The translations under genes and the position numbers were made by a program. Below the pieces are notes generated by a model. The model saw only the letters and a program-made list of their open reading frames with translations. It had not been told where the DNA came from and made no database searches. 18,744 nucleotides of DNA, from the NCBI GenBank assembly GCA_031268055.1, contig JAIRXY010000201.1, positions 1 through 18,744 of the forward strand, written 5' to 3'. The stretch is from Prevotellaceae bacterium (GTDB lineage: Bacteria; Bacteroidota; Bacteroidia; Bacteroidales; UBA932). Each line of letters begins with the position of its first letter. The stretch's first letter is position 1. Shown here piece after piece: positions 9,501-17,531 of this stretch.

Positions 9501-9778
9501 ACGTTAGCCTTAACCACTCGTGGGGTATCGAAGACGGATCGTTTTTGCGCATAAACAACATAACGTTAGGCTACTCGCTGCCGGAAAGCTGGCTGAGCAG
9601 GGTGAAAATACAGAAGCTGCGAATTTACGCTACGGCCAACAACCTGCACGTGTTTACAGGGTACAGCGGATACGACCCCGAGGTAGACACGCAGTCGTCG
9701 CCGGTAACGCCAAATGCAGACTACAGCTCGTACCCGCGTAGCAAAACCTACATTGTGGGATTTAACCTTACATTCTAA
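6587..9778 (+). CDS. SusC/RagA-family TonB-dependent outer-membrane transporter
   Basis: This 1063-residue protein is predicted to import oligosaccharides, here probably pectic ones, across the outer membrane using TonB energy. The signal peptide ends near GAAAQ (residue 19). A carboxypeptidase-D regulatory-like domain spans about 20-95 (ISGTVVDAEGAPLVGASV). The SusC hallmark DEVVVVGYG is at 97-105, followed by the plug domain (about 105-225, with the LYIIDGFP and STAIYGARGANGVI motifs) and the beta-barrel, which ends in the Phe typical of outer-membrane proteins (GFNLTF). A calcium-loop-like segment (DLNNDGKITPED, 865-876) is usual in the family. No N-terminal secretin/TonB sensor domain is present, so anti-sigma signalling through this protein is unlikely. 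Its partner SusD starts 42 bases downstream and length is normal for the family. The exact substrate is inferred from neighbours. Confidence 0.96.
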   Translation: MKFHIFVVLCLISLGAAAQNKISGTVVDAEGAPLVGASVVVKGTTIGVMADVGGAFTITAPSDATLVVSFVGFSPVEIPVEGKSVLRVEMKEGQQIDEVVVVGYGTMRKRDLTGSISSVKGDVLKQIPVASAAEALTGKLAGVQVTTSEGVPGAEIKIRVRGGGSITQDNEPLYIIDGFPSDDGLTAVDPADIESIDVLKDASSTAIYGARGANGVIIITTKGGKEAKTSVSYDGYMGVRQLARKLEVMTPYEFTLWQYNVRTIMDDARMTGFSNIYGEWDDLYYLYSDREGIDWQGELFGRSAFAQTHNLSINGGSKTTKFNIGYTYNGEEGTLINTGYVRSVAKMRFDHRAFNDKLAISVNATYSKRGIDGGGSYGSTKRLADAILYRPTMGISYTDEQLLTMDEDETSPGTKLTNLYNPIKTQQSEYRFKENAVTTVSASADYEIVKGLNLKIMGGFSNDFQNEEQQDGAESKSAKLANQGGNGIWAKVGNRRASKWSNTNTLTYKVDLKEIHSLNFMLGNEQVGSTTKNVTNATYQFPDVGIILDNLSLGTMPGKPTSSNESSNLMSFFGRAFYSYRDKYLLTATVRADGSSKFSAANRWGVFPSVSGAWRVSDEAFVRESPLARAAQLSSFKLRASYGEAGNNRISNDQFRLTYTNGYYGLEDQQSTSVYPSAYANPDLKWETTVSRNVGLDWGVLKGRLGGAVDLYMNDTRDLLLAQDVASVSGYTSQIQNIGSTRNQGLEVTINAVPVIKNGFTWSVDFNISFNKNKVISLGGGMSEFFYSTGLINSEYDYIVRVGESVGAMYGYVTDGYYKVDEFTFDPDAAAQKANEKNAWIANAGANTPTTELYDVMPGVIKFKDLNNDGKITPEDRTIIGDATPTHFGGLNNTFTYKGFDLSIFVNWVYGQDVYNVNRLRFSAARNRDENALAIMNDSWRVYDGSGQDMRYNPEKLQEMNANVKYWRPFSNVSLNHSWGIEDGSFLRINNITLGYSLPESWLSRVKIQKLRIYATANNLHVFTGYSGYDPEVDTQSSPVTPNADYSSYPRSKTYIVGFNLTF

Positions 9779-9820
9779 TATGCCGATTATACAAAATTGT
9801 CAATCAAAAATTTTAATGCC

Positions 9821-11737
9821 ATGAGACATTTCTTCTTTGCCATTTTGCTGTTTGCCGCCGCCTGCATTGCGAGCTCGTGCGAAAAATTTCTGGAGGTAGA
9901 GCCGGCGTCAAAAGTTAGCGCCGCCAACTTTTTTACCTCCGTAGCCGAGGCGCAGCTCTTTGCGCTTGGGGCTTACAGCGTGCTTGCCGACGACGACTTG
10001 TACGGACAAAAGCTCAACCTCATCTTCACGCTCGACACCGACGAGGGACGCTACAGCACCAGTACCATCTCCGACAACTCGGCGGTGGGGTTGGCGCACT
10101 ACAACATGACCTCAAGCAACACCATGCTGGCCGCAACGTTCAACGACCTCTACGCCGGCGTAAGCCGCGCCAACGAAGCCATTGCGCGCATCCGGGCCAT
10201 GCCCCTGCTTACGGAGGGAACGCCAACAGAGCAGCAGCAGCTTCGCCACATACTTGGCGAAATGATGACGCTGCGCGCCATATTCTACTTCGACTTGGTG
10301 AAAATATGGGGAGATGTGCCATTTGTTTCAGCGCCAACAGATTACAGCCTGCCTGCGGCGACCTACCAGCTGCCGCGCACCAGCAGAGACTCCATCTACG
10401 ACTACATCATTGCCGATATGCTCTACGTTGTGGATTCGCTCAGAATACCGTGGCGCAGCGCCTCCAACACGCCGGAGCGCTTCCATCAGGGCGCTGTGCG
10501 GGGCTTGCTTGCCCGTATCTGCCTGCACGCGGCGGGGTACTCCCTGCGCTGGGACCTTGCCGCCAACAGCGACTTAACCCTCTCCAAGCGCGCCAACGCC
10601 GACAGGGTGCGGGAGCTCTACCAAGTAGCGCACGAGCAGTGCAGCAGGGTAATGAGCAGCGGTGAGCATCAGCTAAACCCCAGCTTCGAAAATATTTTTA
10701 AAAATTACATGACCCTAACCCTCGACGCTAACTACGGCGAAAGCATGTACGAGGTGGGATTTGCCTTTGCAAACAACACCGGCGGAGGGCGCATTGGAGC
10801 TTTCAACAGCGGACGGCAAAGCGAATTTTGCCGCTGGGGAAGGGGAAACGGAAGCCTGCTGGCCTTGCCGGTACACTACATACTCTACGAGGTAGGTATA
10901 CCCACAGAATCGGTCAGCGCTTTAGACCCGAGGTCGCACAACCTGCTCGACAAGCGAAGGGATGTTACCATCTGCACCTACCTTATTAACGATACCAACG
11001 TTTTTGAGCTCCGAAACTCTGCCGACTACACAGCGGGAAAATGGCGCCGCCACTGGATGCCCTCCACCGCTGCCTCCAGCGGCGACAGAACAAGCGTGAA
11101 CTGGGTGATGCTGCGCTACGCCGATGTGCTGCTCATGTTTGCCGAGGCCGAATACTTTTTGAACGGAAATACGGAGGCCGCGCGCGAAGCCCTGAATAAG
11201 GTCAGGCGGCGCGGATATGGCTACGACCCCGATGCGCAGGTGGCTACCGGAAACGTAGACATACTCGCCCTGACGGACGAGCCAAATACCAAGCCCGAAG
11301 ACGGAATCTGTAGAGAAATAGTGAGGGAGCGAACGCTGGAGCTGGCGCACGAGGGGCTGAGAAAGTACGATTTGATACGCTGGGGAATTTACGACGAAAA
11401 GCTCAAGGCTGTGCGGCAGGCAATGAGCGAAATGGCTTCGCAAAAAGACCCCTACGGTAGAACAATGCTGAACTCGGGCTCCAATCAGGAGGAAACCGCC
11501 CTGTGGCCGGCAGACCTTAACTTTTATAAGCTGGGCGAAGACCCCGGCTTGCTGGACATAAAATTGGGACGGGACGAAAGCAATGAGCGCGCGCGCAAAA
11601 CTTTTGCCAGCTTTGGGGACGATAAAATACGCATTATCGCCATTGACTTCAAAAAGTATAAAAGCGAGCTCTACCCCATAGCGCAAACCGTGCTGGACGC
11701 TAACCCGCAGCTCAAGCAGTGCCCGGCCTACGAGTAA
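9821..11737 (+). CDS. SusD/RagB-family glycan-binding lipoprotein
   Basis: This 638-residue surface lipoprotein binds glycan and forms the lid on the SusC-type barrel. I chose the ATG at 9821: it gives a clean lipoprotein signal (MRHFFFAILL, lipobox ASSC, Cys20), whereas the TTG at 9797 adds eight polar residues. The mature N-terminus, CEKFLEVEPASKV, is typical of SusD. The C-terminal RagB/SusD domain carries the family signature RERTLELAHEGLRKYDLIRWG from about residue 502. The alpha-helical (TPR-like) N-terminal half includes the usual ARANEAI-like helix (SRANEAIARI). It lies directly after its SusC partner and 32 bases before the pectate lyase, so co-transcription is likely. Pectin specificity is inferred from the neighbouring enzymes. 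Confidence 0.95.
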   Translation: MRHFFFAILLFAAACIASSCEKFLEVEPASKVSAANFFTSVAEAQLFALGAYSVLADDDLYGQKLNLIFTLDTDEGRYSTSTISDNSAVGLAHYNMTSSNTMLAATFNDLYAGVSRANEAIARIRAMPLLTEGTPTEQQQLRHILGEMMTLRAIFYFDLVKIWGDVPFVSAPTDYSLPAATYQLPRTSRDSIYDYIIADMLYVVDSLRIPWRSASNTPERFHQGAVRGLLARICLHAAGYSLRWDLAANSDLTLSKRANADRVRELYQVAHEQCSRVMSSGEHQLNPSFENIFKNYMTLTLDANYGESMYEVGFAFANNTGGGRIGAFNSGRQSEFCRWGRGNGSLLALPVHYILYEVGIPTESVSALDPRSHNLLDKRRDVTICTYLINDTNVFELRNSADYTAGKWRRHWMPSTAASSGDRTSVNWVMLRYADVLLMFAEAEYFLNGNTEAAREALNKVRRRGYGYDPDAQVATGNVDILALTDEPNTKPEDGICREIVRERTLELAHEGLRKYDLIRWGIYDEKLKAVRQAMSEMASQKDPYGRTMLNSGSNQEETALWPADLNFYKLGEDPGLLDIKLGRDESNERARKTFASFGDDKIRIIAIDFKKYKSELYPIAQTVLDANPQLKQCPAYE

Positions 11738-11769
11738 ACGAAATCTATAACCTTATTAAAAATTCAAAA

Positions 11770-14238
11770 ATGAAGCACATTTTTATCTTTTTCTGCTGCT
11801 GCTTTTACTTGCTATTTTCTTGCAGCTCAAATGATATACCGGAACAACCGGAAATCACTGATGTTCAGCCTGCTCCGCAGGACTCGCTAACCTTTGCGGC
11901 GGATAGCGGGCTACGTATTTTGTTCCCGAACGTAGAGGGTGATACGCTGAATATCAACCCATTCAATCAGCCTACGCTATTGGTAGAGGTGCAATCGCCA
12001 AAAAGTTTATCGGAGGTGGCTTGCTTTCGCATCAAGCAGGACAAAAGCGCTTCGCTGATAAAGCTTGCAGCAACGTTTGATTCGTCCGTTTACAGGGTGA
12101 CGCTCACGCCTGTCGATTTAGGGCTATCTTCTGCCGACGTGGTAGGGCTTCGCGTTACGGCAGAGGATACGGCGGGAAATTACGTGCTGCGCCAGCTTAC
12201 CTACCGGTTTGTTGATCCGAGCAGCGTAGCGCCTCTGATTGAATTTACCAACGTCTCCGCCGATACCCTCAAGGTCAACAGCGCCCCCAGCGCGGCGAAG
12301 CCCCCAGCGCCGTGCTTTCGGGTAGTATCCTCCAATTTGGATACGGTGAAGCTCTTTGTGCTCAAGGCAGCAGGCGCAACGGTGGCAGCTACCCTGCACG
12401 GCGCTCCCGTCACATCGTTTGCGCAGGACGGCGAGTATAGCGCCTGCTTCGAAGGATTATCCTACACCGACGATATGGTAGGTTTACAGGTGTACGCGGT
12501 GAGCAAGCAAGCCCGCTCAGCCACGCTCAACCTGCCGCTCAAGGTGGCGCTGGATTTAACCGCTGCTCCAAGCGTCAGCTTCCTCACAGGCAGCGTCCTG
12601 CGGATAAATACGCACGCCAACGCGCCAAAGCCATACGTGCAATTTCGGGTAGCCTCGGGAGTGGGCTTGGCAAAGCTGACGCTCACGCGATACAACAACG
12701 ATACGGATATTCCGCTGGCAGAAATTACCACCTTTGCAAACAGCAACGATTTTACCCGCGAAATAACGGAGCTTACTCCGGTAATGTTTGGCAATCTGGA
12801 AAAGATTGTTGTCGACGCGTATGACGTGGCAGGCAAGCGAACGAGTGAAACGCTAACCGTAGAAAAATATCAGGCAGACCCGTTGATTGACAACCTGTCG
12901 GCTTTTCCTGGAGCCGAAGGCTTTGGAAAAAATGCCACCGGCGGACGCGGCGGCGCGGTATACTATGTTACCACGCTGAGCGATGGTGGTGGCGCGGGAA
13001 CGCTGCGCTATGCCGTAGAGCAGTCGGGTGCACGAACGGTTGTATTTAAGGTCTCCGGCACCATTCAGCTGACAAAAAGGCTGAGCATTAATAATGGAAA
13101 TATAACCATTGCCGGACAAACCGCACCGGGTGACGGCATTTGCGTGGCGGGCTACGATGTTGTTGTAAACAACGCCGATAACGTAATTATCCGCTACCTC
13201 CGATTCCGCATGGGGGCGGCAAAGGGCGTGGAGAGCGACGCCATTTGGTCGCGGGGAAGGACTAACGTGATAGTTGACCACTGCTCTATGAGTTGGAGCA
13301 CAGATGAGTGCGCCTCGTTTTACGAAATGCAAAGCTTTACCATGCAGTGGTGCCTGATTGCCGAAAGCCTGAAAAATTCGCTGCACGAAAAAGGAGCGCA
13401 TGGATATGGCGGAATTTGGGGAGGGCGCAACGCAACGTTTCACCATAACCTGCTGGCGCACCACGATAGCCGCAACCCTCGCTTTGCCTCCGGCGAAGAT
13501 GGACTAAGCCCTACCGACTACCGCAACAACGTAATATACAACTGGGGAAACACCAACAGCGCCTACGGCGGAGAGGCAGCCGACATTAACATAGTGAACA
13601 ACTACTACAAGCCCGGCCCGGCGACAAAGGCCAGCATTAAGGAGCGCATCTATGCTCCAAGCAAGAAAACAGAGGACGACGGCAGCGGACGCTTCGTAAG
13701 CATCATCGGGCTGTATGGGAGGATTTACGTAGCGGGCAACCACGTGGTGGGAAGCGAACGAACAACCGGCGATAACTGGAGGTACGGTATTCAGGGAGTG
13801 AGCGATGCAGAAAAAGCTGCCATGAAGCGTGACGCTCCCTTCGACTTTGAGCCTGTTACAGAGCACTCGGCAGAGGTGGCCTACGAGCGGGTGCTGGCGC
13901 ATGCCGGCGCAAGCGTCAAGCGCGATGCCGTAGATACGCGCGTGGTGGGAGAAGTGCGTAGCGGTACTTTTACCTACAGTGGCTCCAAGGGCAGCACAAA
14001 TGGTATTATCGATAGCGAGAATGACGTAGGCGCGTGGCCTCTTCTGGAGAGCTCACCCGCTCCGCTTGATTCCGATAGCGACGGCATGCCCGACGCTTGG
14101 GAAACCGCCAATGGCCTTAACGCTAAAAGCGCAAGCGATAGAAATGATAAAACGCTAAGCAGCGTGTACACCAACTTGGAGGTTTACCTGAGCTCAATAG
14201 TGGAGCACATAACTACAGCACAACAGAACAAAAATTAA
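11770..14238 (+). CDS. Pectate lyase lipoprotein, polysaccharide lyase family 1
   Basis: This 822-residue enzyme is predicted to cleave de-esterified homogalacturonan by calcium-dependent beta-elimination. The ATG at 11770 gives a lipoprotein signal (lipobox LFSC, Cys18); an upstream GTG inside the SusD gene would bury it. Three beta-sandwich modules (about 45-149, 150-262, 263-367) precede the catalytic beta-helix, which opens at FPGAEGFG (379-386) with ATGGRGG. PL1 landmarks are the VDHCSMSWSTDE segment (502-513, equivalent to the family's calcium-site 'DH' region) and HHDSRNPRF (564-572), where R568 in R-x-P-R probably is the catalytic base and R571 a substrate contact. Near the C-terminus D767-E778 (DSDSDGMPDAWE) is a calcium-binding loop common in Bacteroidota pectate lyases. 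The catalytic half resembles PL1_2-type enzymes. The methylesterase gene begins 5 bases later. Confidence 0.93.
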   Translation: MKHIFIFFCCCFYLLFSCSSNDIPEQPEITDVQPAPQDSLTFAADSGLRILFPNVEGDTLNINPFNQPTLLVEVQSPKSLSEVACFRIKQDKSASLIKLAATFDSSVYRVTLTPVDLGLSSADVVGLRVTAEDTAGNYVLRQLTYRFVDPSSVAPLIEFTNVSADTLKVNSAPSAAKPPAPCFRVVSSNLDTVKLFVLKAAGATVAATLHGAPVTSFAQDGEYSACFEGLSYTDDMVGLQVYAVSKQARSATLNLPLKVALDLTAAPSVSFLTGSVLRINTHANAPKPYVQFRVASGVGLAKLTLTRYNNDTDIPLAEITTFANSNDFTREITELTPVMFGNLEKIVVDAYDVAGKRTSETLTVEKYQADPLIDNLSAFPGAEGFGKNATGGRGGAVYYVTTLSDGGGAGTLRYAVEQSGARTVVFKVSGTIQLTKRLSINNGNITIAGQTAPGDGICVAGYDVVVNNADNVIIRYLRFRMGAAKGVESDAIWSRGRTNVIVDHCSMSWSTDECASFYEMQSFTMQWCLIAESLKNSLHEKGAHGYGGIWGGRNATFHHNLLAHHDSRNPRFASGEDGLSPTDYRNNVIYNWGNTNSAYGGEAADINIVNNYYKPGPATKASIKERIYAPSKKTEDDGSGRFVSIIGLYGRIYVAGNHVVGSERTTGDNWRYGIQGVSDAEKAAMKRDAPFDFEPVTEHSAEVAYERVLAHAGASVKRDAVDTRVVGEVRSGTFTYSGSKGSTNGIIDSENDVGAWPLLESSPAPLDSDSDGMPDAWETANGLNAKSASDRNDKTLSSVYTNLEVYLSSIVEHITTAQQNKN

Positions 14239-14243
14239 TAGCC

Positions 14244-16307
14244 ATGACCTGTAAACTACAATTTTTTTTCAGCCTTGCTGCGTTAAGCGGGCTGCTGGCA
14301 GCGTTGACGCTGACTTCTTGCAAGAAAGACAAAAATTTGGACAACAATACGCCGGAGGAAGAAGCGTCTGCAACCTTGAGCATCTCACTCAACTTTGATT
14401 CCTTGTACGTAGATGTTTTTCAGACGAACAAGCCAACGATTGCGGGCAAGGTAGCTGCCTCAGATAACCTGCAAAGCGTAGCCTGCTACGTGCTCGACGC
14501 CTACGATGAGCTTTTGCCGATAGGCGCGCCGGTTACCGAGTTTGAAAATCCAAAGGAGTACAACCTTCAGGTTGATTTGAGCTTCAACGAGGTTATGAAG
14601 GCTTTTCAGGTTGTGGCTACAGACGTTAAGGGGAATGTTGCCACAAAAGCTATTCCGTTGCTGGTGGTCGATTTGTTGCGCTGGGAGCCGGAGGTTGTGC
14701 TTCTGCCGCTCAGGGATACGGCCGCTGTAACACTGGCCATTGCCGATACGCTGCCCATAGCGGTGCGCGCCTCGTCGAGCGCAGGAATAGCGAGCGTCAA
14801 AGTTTACCTCGTGGAGCAGCAGGGTAGTGCGCCGCTAACCGAAAGCTTGGCATTTGAAGAAGACCTCACGCCAAGGCCGTATGAGCAGGAAAGCCGCAGC
14901 TATACCATCACCTGCACGCCTTATACGGTTGCCGTAAAAGTTGCTGTGGGTAACGGAAAAGGGCACGTGAAGTACGTGGAGCAGCCGGTCAAAATAACCG
15001 ATAAAAACCTTGTCACGCCGCAAATCAGCATACCTTCGGTGAACGATACCATCAAAGCCTCTCTATCGCTGGCTTCCCAAGCAACGTTGCAGGTAGAGAT
15101 TTTTTCGGCAGCAGGTTTAAGCAGCGTCCGCTACTACGACCATAAGGCCAACGGCGATTCTGTTATGCTGAAGTCGCTCGACGTTCAGGGGTTAAAGTTT
15201 ACAGACTCCTACGTCTTTACGGTCACAGGTAGCACGCTTGGATTTAGCGTTACGGCAATCAGCGGCAACGGCGCTGTTGCTCGCCTGTACAAGCCGGCAA
15301 AGCTGCACAATCCTTACAACATTATAGTTGCCGGCGATGGTAGCGGCACGCATACCACCATAAAAGAAGCGTTTGCAGACATTCCCGGCAACAGCAACAA
15401 CCCAACGGTGGTGTTTATCAAAAAGGGAGTATACAGGGAGTGGCTGATTCTTGAAAGCTCCAAAAGAAATGTGATTTTGGTGGGCGAACATGCCGACAGT
15501 ACCGTTATTACCTACAACGCCGCCGCACCAGACCCTTACCCCGCCGACGGCTCAGCCCCGAAAGGCGCAAGCGGAGATGCTATCGGAACAATGGGGTCGG
15601 CAACGTTGCACGTAGAGGCAGAAAATTTTTACGCCGAAAACCTTACCATTCAAAACACGGCTGGCATTAGCGCTGGACAGGCCGTAGCGCTACGTACAAC
15701 CAAAGACAAGCAGGTTTTTGTCCGATGCAACCTGAAAGGATTTCAGGATACGCACTACACGCATGGCAACGGTAGACAATACTACAAAAATTGCCGCATA
15801 GAGGGGACTGTAGATTTTATTTTTGGCAATGCCGCTGCTTACTTTGACGAGTGCGTGCTGTACTGCCTTGCCCGTAGCGCCGGCGGCGAAGTGACCGCAG
15901 GAGCAGGCCCTGCCGGTAAGTACGGTTACGTGTTCAACAATTGCAGGGTAGAAGGAAACGCCGCCGCCGGAAGCTATTCGCTTGGCAGGCCGTGGCAGGA
16001 TAATTGCCATGTAGTTTTTATGAACACCGCCATGAGCAGCGTTATCAAGGCGAGAGGGTGGGATACGTGGAGTACCAAAGCTTACAAGTACTACGAGTAC
16101 AACAGCTCCGGCGCGGGAGCAGGCAGCGCCTCCGTTGCGCGGGGAAATAACGGTACAGATCCGGCCACTTTCGCCTACCTGACCGATGAGGAGGCTGCCG
16201 ATTACACCTTAGAGAAAGTAATGCGTCTGCAGCCAAACGCCGAACAAACGGTTGACAATTGGCATCCAAGCCAGCTGATAAATAGGGCAGAGAGCATTTT
16301 AAGGTAG
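14244..16307 (+). CDS. Pectin methylesterase lipoprotein, carbohydrate esterase family 8
   Basis: This 687-residue enzyme is predicted to hydrolyse methyl esters of homogalacturonan, releasing methanol and exposing galacturonate for the lyase encoded just upstream. The lipobox is LTSC with lipidated Cys26, followed by KKDK. Three beta-sandwich modules lie at about 44-143, 144-253 and 254-356, and the CE8 beta-helix occupies about 358-687. All active-site signatures are intact: GxGTHTTIKEA near 365, GQAVALR, GFQDTHY with catalytic Asp502, GTVDFIFG with catalytic Asp524, and LGRPW with Arg582. CE8 domains are normally about 300-330 residues, so the extra length is the N-terminal module array. 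It is the last PUL gene on this strand; a repeat-rich spacer follows. Confidence 0.95.
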   Translation: MTCKLQFFFSLAALSGLLAALTLTSCKKDKNLDNNTPEEEASATLSISLNFDSLYVDVFQTNKPTIAGKVAASDNLQSVACYVLDAYDELLPIGAPVTEFENPKEYNLQVDLSFNEVMKAFQVVATDVKGNVATKAIPLLVVDLLRWEPEVVLLPLRDTAAVTLAIADTLPIAVRASSSAGIASVKVYLVEQQGSAPLTESLAFEEDLTPRPYEQESRSYTITCTPYTVAVKVAVGNGKGHVKYVEQPVKITDKNLVTPQISIPSVNDTIKASLSLASQATLQVEIFSAAGLSSVRYYDHKANGDSVMLKSLDVQGLKFTDSYVFTVTGSTLGFSVTAISGNGAVARLYKPAKLHNPYNIIVAGDGSGTHTTIKEAFADIPGNSNNPTVVFIKKGVYREWLILESSKRNVILVGEHADSTVITYNAAAPDPYPADGSAPKGASGDAIGTMGSATLHVEAENFYAENLTIQNTAGISAGQAVALRTTKDKQVFVRCNLKGFQDTHYTHGNGRQYYKNCRIEGTVDFIFGNAAAYFDECVLYCLARSAGGEVTAGAGPAGKYGYVFNNCRVEGNAAAGSYSLGRPWQDNCHVVFMNTAMSSVIKARGWDTWSTKAYKYYEYNSSGAGAGSASVARGNNGTDPATFAYLTDEEAADYTLEKVMRLQPNAEQTVDNWHPSQLINRAESILR

Positions 16308-16309
16308 GC

Positions 16310-16433
16310 AAAATTGCTACCCGCTGGCGTGAGCTGCGAGGCCGTGCCGACGGAATATGGAAATATGGAAATATGGAAATATGGAGAGTACAATCGGAAA
16401 CTTTGTAATTTGTAATTGAAAAAAATTGCTACC
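16310..16433 (+). repeat. 12-bp direct repeat flanking a short tandem repeat
   Basis: AAAATTGCTACC occurs at 16310-16321, just after the methylesterase stop codon, and again at 16422-16433, where it runs into the -7 promoter element. The two copies bracket the GGAAATAT tandem repeat. This may be a local duplication or a deletion/insertion scar. No transposase or terminal inverted repeat is present. Confidence 0.5.
16352..16385 (+). repeat. Octanucleotide tandem repeat GGAAATAT
   Basis: One 7-base variant unit (GGAATAT, 16352-16358) is followed by three perfect GGAAATAT copies (16359-16382) and the beginning of another (GGA, 16383-16385). The tract lies between the last PUL gene and the promoter-like element ahead of folD. 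Such tracts can change length by slipped-strand mispairing; whether this one affects expression is unknown. Confidence 0.75.
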
Positions 16434-16437
16434 TTTG
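16409..16437 (+). promoter_or_regulatory. Bacteroidota-type promoter ahead of the small ORF and folD
   Basis: A TTTG (16409-16412) and a TAccTTTG (16430-16437) match the -33 TTTG and -7 TAnnTTTG consensus of the Bacteroidota primary sigma factor. The 17-base spacer is at the short end of the reported range. Transcription would begin near 16444, about 15 bases before a small open reading frame and about 170 bases before folD, decoupling folD from the upstream PUL. Confidence 0.55.
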
Positions 16438-16458
16438 CCGCTGTTTTTTATTTGTGTA

Positions 16459-16578
16459 ATGCTCACACTTTACTTGTTGTTTGGTTGCTCTAACGCCGGT
16501 ATAAATTTCATGCTGCCAATAGCCATAACGCTGCTGGTAAGCTTAATGTCCATAGCGGATTTCATATCGGCGCCATAG
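16459..16578 (+). CDS. Possible 39-residue hydrophobic membrane protein
   Basis: An ATG-initiated frame encodes 39 residues, beginning [12 protein letters not shown] and containing a long hydrophobic stretch around residues 17-33 ([17 protein letters not shown]). It could form one membrane span. It begins about 15 bases after the predicted transcription start and ends 35 bases before folD, so it would be the first gene of a two-gene transcript. Its stop codon lies in a small hairpin (16569-16582). I recognise no homologue. It could equally be a chance frame in the folD leader; short hydrophobic frames arise by chance easily. Confidence 0.35.
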   Translation: MLTLYLLFGCSNAGINFMLPIAITLLVSLMSIADFISAP

Positions 16579-16582
16579 CGCC
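16569..16582 (+). promoter_or_regulatory. Small hairpin before folD
   Basis: GGCGC and GCGCC pair perfectly around a CATA loop. The structure overlaps the stop codon of the 39-residue frame and ends 31 bases before the folD ATG. C and A runs follow rather than U, so it is not a terminator. A leader role is possible but unproven. Confidence 0.25.
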
Positions 16583-16613
16583 CCCCAAAAAACATCAACT
16601 ACAAAATAATAAA

Positions 16614-17504
16614 ATGCAAATTATTGATGGCAAGCGAATTTCGGCTGAGATTAAGGCTGAAATTCGCGCTGAAGTAGAGCAGCTGGCTGCTGAGGGCAAG
16701 CGATTGCCGCAGCTGGTGGCTATTATCGTTGGTAGCGATGGCGCAAGCCAAACATACGTTGCGAACAAGGAAAAGGCTTGCAGCGAGTGTGGCTTCAAAT
16801 CTCAAGTGCTACGCTTTGCGGATAGCATTACCGAAAAAGAGCTGCTGGACGCTATTGCCCGCCTAAACGCCGACAGCGAGGTGGACGGCTTCATAGTGCA
16901 GCTGCCGCTTCCGCAGCACATCAGCGAGCAGCGGGTGGTGGAGGCTATCGACCCGAAAAAAGATGTTGACGGCTTTCACCCCGTAAACGTAGGGCGCATG
17001 ACCATTGGCTTGCCGGCATACGTATCGGCTACGCCAGCGGGCATAAAAGAGCTGCTGCTGCGCTACGGAATAGACACATCGGGCAAGCGCTGCGTGGTGC
17101 TTGGCCGCAGCAACATTGTGGGGCGTCCGCTGATGAACTTGCTGTCGCAAAAGGATACGCCCGGAAACTGCACCGTAACCCTTTGCCATAGCCGCACGCG
17201 CAACATCAGGGAGATTTGCCGCACGGCGGATATCATCGTTGCCGCGCTGGGAAGCCCCGAATTTCTCACGGCTGATATGGTTGCCGACGGCGCTGTGGTG
17301 GTTGATGTGGGCACTACCCGCGTCCCCGCAGCAGATAGCAAGAGCGGCTTCCGCCTCAAGGGTGATGTGAAGTACGACGAGGTTGCGCCCAAGTGCAGCT
17401 ACATTACGCCTGTGCCCGGCGGAGTAGGCCCCATGACCATCGTATCGCTCATGAAGAACACGCTGAAAGCCTATAAAAAAGAGGTGTACGGAGGAAAAAT
17501 TTAA
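16614..17504 (+). CDS. folD: Bifunctional methylenetetrahydrofolate dehydrogenase / methenyltetrahydrofolate cyclohydrolase
   Basis: This 296-residue cytosolic enzyme interconverts 5,10-methylene-, 5,10-methenyl- and 10-formyl-tetrahydrofolate, supplying one-carbon units for purine synthesis and formyl-Met-tRNA. All landmarks are present. TYVANKEKA contains the conserved Tyr48 and catalytic Lys52 (Y-x3-K). Others are GFIVQLPLP (92-100), DVDGFHP (117-123), the nucleotide-binding segment GRSNIVGRP (164-172), and the C-terminal [11 protein letters not shown] motif starting at 265. Length is normal for FolD. The ATG at 16614 gives the usual FolD beginning (MQIIDGK). It is a core gene and marks the end of the accessory PUL. 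Its own promoter-like element lies upstream, possibly shared with a 39-codon frame. Confidence 0.98.
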   Translation: MQIIDGKRISAEIKAEIRAEVEQLAAEGKRLPQLVAIIVGSDGASQTYVANKEKACSECGFKSQVLRFADSITEKELLDAIARLNADSEVDGFIVQLPLPQHISEQRVVEAIDPKKDVDGFHPVNVGRMTIGLPAYVSATPAGIKELLLRYGIDTSGKRCVVLGRSNIVGRPLMNLLSQKDTPGNCTVTLCHSRTRNIREICRTADIIVAALGSPEFLTADMVADGAVVVDVGTTRVPAADSKSGFRLKGDVKYDEVAPKCSYITPVPGGVGPMTIVSLMKNTLKAYKKEVYGGKI

Positions 17505-17531
17505 ATTAAATCCTCTGCCTGCTACTTGTCT

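Noticed and set aside
8555..9517. Long minus-strand open frame (320 codons) opposite the SusC-type gene
   Set aside because: It is fully covered by a well-supported family gene on the + strand; its translation has no recognisable domain. Such antisense frames arise from the codon use of GC-rich genes.
9797..9820. TTG start for the SusD-type gene, 24 bases upstream
   Set aside because: It adds polar residues before an otherwise standard lipoprotein signal peptide. The ATG at 9821 fits better.
11719..11769. GTG start for the pectate lyase overlapping the SusD-type gene
   Set aside because: It would put 17 extra residues before the signal peptide. The ATG at 11770 gives a normal lipobox at residue 18.
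16310..16433. Insertion sequence remnant at the PUL boundary
   Set aside because: Direct repeats are present, but there are no terminal inverted repeats and no transposase fragment.
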